DNA of 5,591 nt from Chloroflexota bacterium (GTDB lineage: Bacteria; Chloroflexota; Anaerolineae; Promineifilales; Promineifilaceae). The translations under genes and the position numbers were made by a program. Below the pieces are notes generated by a model. The model did not search any database and was not told the DNA's origin. It saw nothing but the letters and a program-made list of their open reading frames with translations. The stretch is from NCBI GenBank assembly GCA_008501785.1, contig QQUD01000889.1:1-5591 (forward strand). Reading direction: 5' to 3'. Shown here in pieces: positions 1 to 5,349 of this stretch. How positions within the stretch are numbered: position 1 is the stretch's first letter; each line of letters starts with the position of its first letter.

Positions 1-213
1 CCGCGCCCGCCGGATCATCAAATCCTCCAGCGCCACAAACATCGCGTGCCCCATGTGCAGTTCCCCGGTCACATTCGGCGGCGGAATCGAGATTACAAAC
101 GGCTTCGCATCATCAGGACGCGCCTCCGGCTTAAACCAACCATTCTCTTCCCACCACTTGTACAACCGTTCTTCCGTGCTGCTAAAATTATATGCTTTCG
201 GCATTTCAGTCAT
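1..213 (-). CDS. valS: Valyl-tRNA synthetase, N-terminal fragment (cut by window edge)
   Basis: This cytoplasmic class I aminoacyl-tRNA synthetase charges tRNA-Val with valine using ATP. The 71 visible residues start MTEMPKAYNF and include a WWEENGWF segment at residues 20-27, followed by the typical PPPNVTG stretch (residues 44-50) and the HIGH-type ATP-binding signature as HMGH (residues 53-56). The spacing and the words around the signature are those of ValRS rather than IleRS or LeuRS. The rest of the protein (editing domain, KMSKS loop, anticodon-binding domain) lies beyond position 1. I chose the ATG at 213 because a GAGG ribosome-binding site (221-224) lies 7 nt upstream; a second Met at residue 4 is less well placed. 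The gene follows a T-box riboswitch, so it is expected to be induced when tRNA-Val is uncharged. The codons are visibly more GC-rich than the three upstream genes. Confidence 0.95.
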   Translation of the reverse strand, partial: MTEMPKAYNFSSTEERLYKWWEENGWFKPEARPDDAKPFVISIPPPNVTGELHMGHAMFVALEDLMIRRAR

Positions 214-226
214 AATAATTCCTCAA

Positions 227-298
227 TTTACGATTTTAGATTTACAATTTACGATTGGAAAGCTTTCTCTTCAATCGTAAATCGTAAATCGTAAATCC
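227..298. repeat. Inverted pair of heptad tandem repeats in the valS 5' UTR
   Basis: Two short 7-bp-period arrays face each other. The left array has units TTTACGA, TTTTAGA, TTTACAA and TTTACGA (227-254); the right array has three perfect AATCGTA units (273-293). Arms 239-257 and 272-290 are complementary over 19 positions around a 14-nt loop that contains the palindrome GAAAGCTTTC (258-267). The single mismatch (246/283) becomes a G-U pair in the minus-strand transcript, so the valS mRNA could form a continuous 19-bp hairpin between the T-box terminator and the ribosome-binding site. The Shine-Dalgarno sequence at 221-224 stays outside the stem. Function is unknown; this could be a dispersed intergenic repeat family. 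Confidence 0.85.
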
Positions 299-337
299 AA
301 AATAAAAAGCCCTCAATCCACCCAAGGACGAGAGCTT
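299..337 (-). terminator. Intrinsic terminator of the valS T-box
   Basis: On the minus strand the 5' arm AAGCTCTCGTCC (337-326) pairs with the 3' arm GGATTGAGGGCTT (319-307) across the loop TTGGGT, with one bulged base and G-U pairs, followed by a U-rich run TTTTTATTTT. The 5' arm shares the GTCCTT segment with the antiterminator, which is the expected mutually exclusive arrangement. When tRNA-Val is charged, transcription should stop here, before valS. Confidence 0.88.
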
Positions 338-418
338 CAATTCTCACGCGGTACCACCTTGATTTGCTAATCCAAAGATTAGCACACTCAAACCAGCGAT
401 AACGGGCTGAACCGGGTC

Positions 419-439
419 TAGCTAAAAGCTAACAGCTAA
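419..439. repeat. Three heptad units (N)AGCTAA inside the T-box leader
   Basis: TAGCTAA, AAGCTAA and CAGCTAA are consecutive 7-bp units lying between the stem I and stem III regions of the valS leader. The period equals that of the repeats at 227-298, and two related units (GCTAACA, GCTTACA) occur at 5282-5295 upstream of pgm. Each unit contains the AGCT palindrome, so alternative pairing with neighbouring copies is possible. Role unknown. Confidence 0.7.
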
Positions 440-586
440 TTGCTTCTACTTTTCACCCAACCAACTTCCGAGCGACTTTGGCAAATCTTACCCTGTACAA
501 GCTTTCAGCCACGGCTCACACTCTCTATTGGCAGCAATTTTGCTTACTACTCTCGGGCATCGTCTTTCAATATACAGACTGGCGGT

Positions 587-615
587 AGTATAACAATGTG
601 GTGGGGCTATGGCAA
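587..615 (-). promoter_or_regulatory. Sigma-70-type promoter of the valS leader
   Basis: On the minus strand the -35 box TTGCCA (615-610) and the -10 box TATACT (592-587) are separated by 17 nt, and a TG one base upstream of the -10 (TGTTATACT) makes it an extended -10. Initiation would fall near position 580, just before stem I of the T-box. The -35 box overlaps the last codons of the preceding gene, whose stop is at 609-607. Confidence 0.75.
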
Positions 616-1218
616 AAGTTTGTTTTTAAGAAACGGCCGTTCCTCCAAAACAACCTCAACCAGACTTTCCAACTTTTCGTGCCGAGCACAATAATCGATT
701 AAATTACGCACAAAAGGTGTGAGTTCTGCCCCGCCAACCTCTTCGTGTTTAATGTCTAAAATTGAACATAATGTTCTCAATTCTTCAATGCTAAAACGAG
801 AAGGCATTTCAGCAAGCAAAATCTTTCGTATCTTATGCGGTGAATACTTTGAGACTGAATCGACTTCATCAATCTTTTTTGGGGAGGCCCCATCCGCAAA
901 CACCTTTACATTCAATTTTGTATCAGCTAATGACTGAATATCGCCATACCCATCACGGTATCTGAAACTATGAAATCCAACCAGATAAGAACCAAAAACT
1001 TTTCCCTTCAGCTTAAATGGAATGGTTTTATGCTGATTTGCTTCCAAAACATCAATCTTGAATTGCCTTTTTCCAGTTAAAAATCCCACTTCGCGGGGAA
1101 ATTTAACCCTTGCAGATAGACTGATGCAGTCTCGATTACTTTGGTTGTGGAGGATGAGGGAAACGGCCGTAACCTCTCCCACCACAATCTCATCTGGGCT
1201 AAGTGAACAAGAAATCAT
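607..1218 (-). CDS. Ig-like domain fused to an effector-associated/death-like adaptor domain
   Basis: This 203-residue protein has two parts. Residues 1-108 look like an Ig/CARDB-type beta sandwich: a start of the form SLSPDEIVVGE, alternating strands, and a final strand around KLNVKVF. Residues 109-126 are a polar linker. Residues 127-196 form a helical domain (PHKIRKILL, FSIEELRTLC, an LDI motif, then a YCARHEKLESLVEVV segment ending in ERPF). This pattern resembles the effector-associated/bacterial death-like domains (EAD7 type) that act as homotypic adaptors in predicted bacterial conflict systems. There is no signal peptide or membrane segment, so the Ig-like part should be cytoplasmic. 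The gene follows the 733-residue gene by 6 nt and has a weak AGG at 1230-1228 overlapping its stop. It is the last gene of the operon. The domain call is by eye; the specific partner is unknown. No enzymatic residues are seen. Confidence 0.85.
   Translation of the reverse strand: MISCSLSPDEIVVGEVTAVSLILHNQSNRDCISLSARVKFPREVGFLTGKRQFKIDVLEANQHKTIPFKLKGKVFGSYLVGFHSFRYRDGYGDIQSLADTKLNVKVFADGASPKKIDEVDSVSKYSPHKIRKILLAEMPSRFSIEELRTLCSILDIKHEEVGGAELTPFVRNLIDYCARHEKLESLVEVVLEERPFLKNKLLP
631..642. repeat. AAACGGCCGT copy 1
   Basis: This is the 10-mer AAACGGCCGT, with palindromic core ACGGCCGT, near the 3' end of the 203-residue gene; 11 of the 12 bases match the full palindrome AAACGGCCGTTT. Here it encodes E-R-P-F in the death-like domain, a different frame from the other two copies. 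Confidence 0.8.
1161..1170. repeat. AAACGGCCGT copy 2
   Basis: This is an identical 10-mer within the 5' part of the 203-residue gene, where it encodes T-A-V in the Ig-like domain. Confidence 0.8.
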
Positions 1219-1224
1219 AATCTA

Positions 1225-3426
1225 TTACCTGCCACGTAGTTCATCCGATGCATGACTAATAAGATCAATAATCCGATCTTTCACACCATCAACTTCCTCT
1301 TCCATCTCGTCAGAAGTCACCGTTGCATTCACTGACACATCAAATTTTGCCTGACCTCGATCAGGGCTATCTCTATCAATATATTCTTGCTGCCCGCTCA
1401 GAACAATATGGAAATCAATTGGATACACGCCGTTATATTCTCTACCAGCAATATCCCAGAAACGATTTTGTATTTTGGCGTTTGTCTGATTGGTTTGTGC
1501 CGGATTTTCAACCACACGTTGAATATAAGTTGTGTCATCCTTGATTAAATACTTGATCAAGGTATTTACAATCCGATGATCTGGAATGACGCTCCCTTCC
1601 CTTATTATCTTATCAATTTTAGGTGAATAATGCTCAGTGACATATAAAGAACCTAAATCAAGTGTAAATTCAACCTTTATTTCCGATTTGATTTTTTTTA
1701 TATAATCAACATCATTTACCTTATAGCCCAACGGATCAAAAAACTGCAATTTATCAATACCTGAAAAAGTGGTATTCACATGAGCAATCAAATGCCCCTT
1801 AAGTCGCATCGATGGGTCAATCCCCCTTTCAAACCGAACATAAAATTGCTTGGTAGGCACAAGTTTATTCAAATTCGACTCAGCCGCATCCGAATCTAAT
1901 AGCTGTTCATACAAATCATTTTCTGCAGGCTGGGCTAACTTCACTTTTTTCCAACAAATCTGAGTTTTCTTTACTTTTTTATCTTTTGAGCGATCCTCAT
2001 TTTCTTTCGTTGTTAAATCAGCTTGATTTCCCTCAGTTGCTGAATCAGCTTGATTTCCCTCAGTTGTTTGATCCTGATTTTCCTCGCTCGCTGAATCATC
2101 TTGATATTCCTCTGGTAAAGGGACATGTGGAGGAGATGCCGTTTGAATTTTCCCAATCGTAGCTGGTTGCCATTTTTTATCAGATTGTGCTTCATCACCT
2201 TGGGTAGGTTCCTCATCACTAACCGCCAAAGCTTCATCAACTTGAACATTTTCACCATCATTTTCAGGTTGATCTTTACTATCCTGGGGAGATTGTAAAA
2301 CATTAACATGTAATTCCTGAATAGTTACTTCGCTATTAAAAAAATTCGTCGTCCAAATATCAGGATTCACCTGCACAGTTAACGCTAAACCGGTTTTTCC
2401 TCCTTCACTAATAATAGTTGGAACTATTTGAATAGGGGTTTTATTTTCGTCATCTTTTTCTCCAAAAACCACCTGATATGTTTGGATGATGTCCTGTGAA
2501 AATGGCAATTTTTGCGGGGACCATTTCGAAGTCAGCCCTTTGCCCTTTATTATTAAAGGCTTCAATTTATTTCTAAATAAATGCTGTTCTGCATTTTCAA
2601 ACTTTACAGCTCGAACATTTTGAAACATTAAAAAACCGAAATGATAGTGTATTTTTGATAACGTTTTCTGTTTAAATTTGCTTTTAAACTTCTCTAGGCG
2701 ATCAATATCAGCCGATGTAATCGGAAGCGAACTTGTAATCGTCCCATTGCACTTGCTCAGGTCAGTTTCAGCCTTAATATCCCCATTTTTATTGAGATTA
2801 AGTTTAACCTCACCCGTCAATTCTTCTTTTACCTCAATAGAAAGGGCGCGCCCTTTGATGGGGAAAGGAATTCCCATGCTTAACAATTTTCTTTGGTTGA
2901 TAATATAATTAATGTAGAAAAGTGGCAGTCCGATTAACGCAAGCGATTCTAATAAACCAAAATAAAAAAATAATGATATACGCTGGCCTACCAACAGCAT
3001 CGTAAACACAATCAAGCACAAAATAACGACAGCAACCAGCACCTTGGAGGTTCCAATGTAGTGATCACAATCTTCACAATGAATAGGAAAATCTATGTGC
3101 AAATTGAGATCAGTGAACTCCTGATTTTTTAGCCTCAACTTGGCTTGTAGAAATGTCAGGATTTTTCTCCAACGAGGTTTCTCTTCTGAAGGCTGTTTGA
3201 TACTTTTATGCTTTTTTGCCAATCTTTGACGGTATACGGTGTCTTTTTTATCGTGTCGGTTTTTCATTGACATCGAGCGTCCGCAATGGTGACAAACAAC
3301 ATCAATTGATGAATCTTGTGTTACATAACAACGCGGTTCCAAAGCAGCGCCAACCTCATTAAACCTTTCAACTTTAAAACGAGGGGTATTTTCCTGGGTG
3401 TTTGTATTATTTGACTGTATTAACAT
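1225..3426 (-). CDS. Unrecognised membrane protein with split CxxC pairs and a C-terminal beta-rich module
   Basis: I do not recognise this 733-residue protein as a named family. Residues 45-48 (CHHC, followed by G) and 117-120 (CEDC) look like two halves of a zinc-binding site separated by a basic stretch (56-100, rich in K and R). Two adjacent hydrophobic helices follow (about 129-147 and 150-176) with only about two residues between them, suggesting a tight hairpin with both ends in the cytoplasm, which the flanking basic residues support. Residues 190-375 are beta-rich. Residues 378-485 are an acidic, low-complexity linker with short repeats (TEGNQAD twice). Residues 520-733 form a second globular part that resembles the C-terminus of the upstream 553-residue protein. 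The ATG at 3426 overlaps that gene by 20 nt and has an AAAGGTG about 11 nt upstream. No catalytic motif or nucleotide-binding loop is visible. A membrane-anchored sensor or scaffold is my inference. Confidence 0.88.
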   Translation of the reverse strand: MLIQSNNTNTQENTPRFKVERFNEVGAALEPRCYVTQDSSIDVVCHHCGRSMSMKNRHDKKDTVYRQRLAKKHKSIKQPSEEKPRWRKILTFLQAKLRLKNQEFTDLNLHIDFPIHCEDCDHYIGTSKVLVAVVILCLIVFTMLLVGQRISLFFYFGLLESLALIGLPLFYINYIINQRKLLSMGIPFPIKGRALSIEVKEELTGEVKLNLNKNGDIKAETDLSKCNGTITSSLPITSADIDRLEKFKSKFKQKTLSKIHYHFGFLMFQNVRAVKFENAEQHLFRNKLKPLIIKGKGLTSKWSPQKLPFSQDIIQTYQVVFGEKDDENKTPIQIVPTIISEGGKTGLALTVQVNPDIWTTNFFNSEVTIQELHVNVLQSPQDSKDQPENDGENVQVDEALAVSDEEPTQGDEAQSDKKWQPATIGKIQTASPPHVPLPEEYQDDSASEENQDQTTEGNQADSATEGNQADLTTKENEDRSKDKKVKKTQICWKKVKLAQPAENDLYEQLLDSDAAESNLNKLVPTKQFYVRFERGIDPSMRLKGHLIAHVNTTFSGIDKLQFFDPLGYKVNDVDYIKKIKSEIKVEFTLDLGSLYVTEHYSPKIDKIIREGSVIPDHRIVNTLIKYLIKDDTTYIQRVVENPAQTNQTNAKIQNRFWDIAGREYNGVYPIDFHIVLSGQQEYIDRDSPDRGQAKFDVSVNATVTSDEMEEEVDGVKDRIIDLISHASDELRGR
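2016..2066. repeat. 27-bp tandem repeat in the acidic linker
   Basis: Two near-identical 24-nt stretches beginning AATCAGCTTGATTTCC start at 2016 and 2043, giving a 27-bp period, with degenerate relatives continuing to about 2117. In the encoded protein this produces 9-residue units (TTEGNQAD, SATEGNQAD and weaker flanking copies SASEENQDQ and LTTKENED). In-frame copy-number change by slippage would alter linker length without breaking the gene. Confidence 0.85.
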
Positions 3427-5068
3427 GACGGAAACGCACCTTTAGTTTGCTATGAATATCTGAAATCACTTCAACAACCCGATCCGTATCACCTTTTAAT
3501 TGGCCACGAATGTAAATGGTTGTGCAACCTGAGTCATATCCGGTAGTAAGTTTGTGATCACCAACAATCAATTTCTCTCTAGTTGTGGTTGAATGCTCAC
3601 CTTCTAACACGATCCACAAGGTGAGAGAACCTGCGCCTTCTTCTCTTTCAGCCCAAAGCACATGCCGTTTCTTTTTCAACGGAAATTTCGAGAGGCTTTT
3701 CGAATCACCATTACGCGACACATTCAGCGCAGGTTCAAAGTCGTTGTACGGATTTGGTCCCACTTGGAACCGCAAATCACTTAGCAAGTGAAGAATGTCG
3801 GCGATTCTTCTATCATTCAGTATCAAGTCAGGAAAGTGGAGCATCTGGTATGGAGATACAGTCCGATTGGCAAAAAGTTCGTCGAGATGAATTTTAATAT
3901 CGGCTTTGATTTCGCTTTTGGAGCTAACAAGACCAATCCATCGAATAAATGACGGGTCCAACAGAGGGCGCAGTGATGGAAATCGGACAATTATTCTTTC
4001 ACGAATACCATTTTCTTTGGGCGGGAATAATCTATTGAACAGAGAAATATTTTCTTTTATCAATAATTTGGCTTTTTTGGATTTGGTTAATTCCAGGCCA
4101 GAAAACAAACCGGATAGAGATATTTTTGCAGAGCCATTTAAAACGGCCGTTTCATAAAACACACCTGGCTCACGAATTAACAACTGCATCAAAGGAGCTT
4201 GATACTCAACAAAATTTTGTTCCTCATCCTTTGGCTCCATTTCAAAAAATGGAAGATTCGACCAGCTAATCTTGCCATCTTCAGGATTGTAAACAACATT
4301 TTTAGGCGTTAGAATTTTCTTTAGCTTACCCCCAAAATCCTTATAAATAAAAAGAGCAACCTGACGAGGAGAAGTAGAAAGTGGCCACTTTAAAGCAAAT
4401 TTATCTAACAAAATTTTATCTTTCGGCAAACGTTCAAATGTTTTGGGTAATTTGAAAGTCAAACGAATATCCAAAATCAGGCTGCTCTCAAAACCACTTT
4501 GTTCATAAATGTTTTTCACAATCATTTTCGCAATTTTGGTGAAGGCTGCCTCACTCTGCTCCAGGCTCCTCTTTTCCCAAAACTCGGCGATTGCCTGTTC
4601 GTCATACACGGCGACCTTTACAGCAAGTGGTGAAGGTCCTAACTTATCCGGTTCATATTTGAACCCCGGCTTCCGTGTGAGATTGTACATGAAATCATCC
4701 GCAAAAAGATCAGGATACTCCTTTGCAGTTTTCAAAATGTCAATCAACGGAAAACGCTCATTACCCTTCCTCAAATCAATCAGTTGGTTCAGATTGGTTC
4801 GGTTATGTGCTTTGAGTGATACCATCCCCTCCATAGCGGGATCGTTGATAAATGTATCTAAATTTCGCCAAATCGGATCAGGGACACCAATTTCAATTTT
4901 CCCTTCAGGCGAAACCTTGGAAGGTTTGTTTTCTTCAATGTTCCCAATTTCTATTTCGTAAGGGTAAGTTTCTGTGGCGATTATGGCGAGTGAAGACAAG
5001 AAATTAAATAATTTAGCATTGTTCATTGTTCGCAAACGGTCAAGAATTTTCATTTTTGCATATTTCAT
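3407..5068 (-). CDS. Unrecognised 553-residue protein, first gene of the three-gene operon
   Basis: I do not recognise this family. The first 30 residues could form an amphipathic or weakly hydrophobic helix (KLFNFLSSLAIIA, 19-31), not a convincing signal peptide; no membrane helix is seen elsewhere. Residues 36-140 are mixed, 145-210 contain a probable helical segment (AEFWEKRSLEQSEAAF), and the rest is strand-rich, including a VVYNPEDGKISW hairpin at 258-269. Residues 310-548 resemble the C-terminus of the 733-residue protein. No Walker, protease, nuclease or glycosyltransferase motif is visible. The start is uncertain: ATGs at 5068, 5053 and 5026 all lack a good Shine-Dalgarno sequence. 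I kept 5068 as the longest; a leaderless or weakly translated start is possible. The 3' end overlaps the next gene by 20 nt, implying coupled translation. Confidence 0.82.
   Translation of the reverse strand: MKYAKMKILDRLRTMNNAKLFNFLSSLAIIATETYPYEIEIGNIEENKPSKVSPEGKIEIGVPDPIWRNLDTFINDPAMEGMVSLKAHNRTNLNQLIDLRKGNERFPLIDILKTAKEYPDLFADDFMYNLTRKPGFKYEPDKLGPSPLAVKVAVYDEQAIAEFWEKRSLEQSEAAFTKIAKMIVKNIYEQSGFESSLILDIRLTFKLPKTFERLPKDKILLDKFALKWPLSTSPRQVALFIYKDFGGKLKKILTPKNVVYNPEDGKISWSNLPFFEMEPKDEEQNFVEYQAPLMQLLIREPGVFYETAVLNGSAKISLSGLFSGLELTKSKKAKLLIKENISLFNRLFPPKENGIRERIIVRFPSLRPLLDPSFIRWIGLVSSKSEIKADIKIHLDELFANRTVSPYQMLHFPDLILNDRRIADILHLLSDLRFQVGPNPYNDFEPALNVSRNGDSKSLSKFPLKKKRHVLWAEREEGAGSLTLWIVLEGEHSTTTREKLIVGDHKLTTGYDSGCTTIYIRGQLKGDTDRVVEVISDIHSKLKVRFRHVNTVK
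4141..4152. repeat. AAACGGCCGTTT copy 3 (perfect 12-bp palindrome)
   Basis: This is the third copy of AAACGGCCGT, here extended to the perfect palindrome AAACGGCCGTTT within the 553-residue gene, where it encodes T-A-V. Apart from these three sites I found no other CGGCCG in the window. Confidence 0.8.
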
Positions 5069-5096
5069 GGAGTTTAGGAGTGGTAAACTCGCTAAA

Positions 5097-5124
5097 CTTA
5101 TAAACGGATAGCAACGATTGATAA
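5097..5124 (-). promoter_or_regulatory. Candidate promoter of the three-gene operon
   Basis: On the minus strand TTATCA (5124-5119) and TATAAG (5102-5097) are 16 nt apart and would start transcription near 5090, about 20 nt before the ATG at 5068. The -35 box matches the consensus at only four positions. A second weak pair, TTGAAC followed 17 nt later by TGGTAT, lies slightly further upstream. This is a weak call. Confidence 0.35.
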
Positions 5125-5237
5125 TTTGATACCATTACAACACTTTTGGGGGTTCAACACACAGCTTATTATGTGACAATAAACTTGGTTGAGTATAGAT
5201 CAAAATCTTGTTTACATTCTGTCAATTTGCTGTTTTT

Positions 5238-5267
5238 TTCGCACGAATAGCTAACAATTCTTATAAT
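5238..5267 (+). promoter_or_regulatory. Candidate promoter of pgm
   Basis: A perfect TATAAT (5262-5267) lies 83 nt before the pgm start, with a poor -35 candidate TTCGCA (5238-5243) at 18-nt spacing. The rest of the intergenic region 5069-5349 is AT-rich; I see no gene or RNA in it beyond the sites listed here. Confidence 0.45.
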
Positions 5268-5270
5268 TGT
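5254..5270. repeat. Inverted repeat covering the pgm -10 box
   Basis: ACAATT and AATTGT form perfect 6-bp arms around CTTAT and overlap the TATAAT hexamer. A dyad placed on a -10 box could be an operator for a repressor, but in AT-rich DNA a short dyad can also arise by chance. Confidence 0.4.
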
Positions 5271-5349
5271 GCAGCTTTTCCGCTAACAGCTTACAGACAC
5301 ATTTGACTTTTTTATGAAAGCATCTTGAATTTTCAGGAGGAAACGTTAC

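Larger units (their letters stand above)
299..580 (-). promoter_or_regulatory. T-box riboswitch, valine-specific, controlling valS
   Basis: Read on the minus strand, this leader has the hallmarks of a T-box that senses uncharged tRNA-Val. Stem I begins near 563 with GACGATGCCCGAGAGTAGTA; its CCGAG (551-556 region) pairs with CTCGG (468-472). Within the specifier loop the triplet GUC (476..474) is placed to pair with a tRNA-Val anticodon, matching the downstream gene. A perfect 8-bp hairpin, TGCTAATC/GATTAGCA (365-384), occupies the stem III position. The T-box sequence AAGGTGGTACCGCG (360..347) follows; its UGGU bulge suits a tRNA 3' end of ACCA, and its 5' AAGG can pair with the later CCTT (329..326 and beyond) to form the antiterminator. 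The competing terminator comes next. The segment CCCGTTATCG (about 407-398) may belong to the stem II/IIA-B region, but I did not fold it fully. Confidence 0.93.

Noticed and set aside
46..294. Plus-strand open frames near the left edge
   Set aside because: They run antisense to valS and into the heptad repeats; the minus-strand reading gives an unmistakable ValRS N-terminus.
227..298. Possible CRISPR array
   Set aside because: The units are only 7 bp and contiguous, with no spacers and no cas genes nearby.
2013..2309. A 98-codon minus-strand frame inside the 733-residue gene
   Set aside because: It overlaps the low-complexity repeat linker in another frame, and its lysine, methionine and leucine-rich translation is an artefact of that repeat.
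4509..4961. A 150-codon open frame on the plus strand
   Set aside because: It lies wholly antisense to the 553-residue gene, has no ribosome-binding site that I can see, and its translation has no recognisable domain; it is a shadow of the real gene.
3407..5068. ATPase or STAND-type NTPase, as often seen with death-like adaptors
   Set aside because: I looked for a GxxxxGK[ST] loop and acidic Walker B motif in the two large proteins and saw none.
5303..5331. TTGACT as a -35 box for pgm
   Set aside because: There is no acceptable -10 at 16-18 nt, and the start would fall on top of the Shine-Dalgarno sequence.
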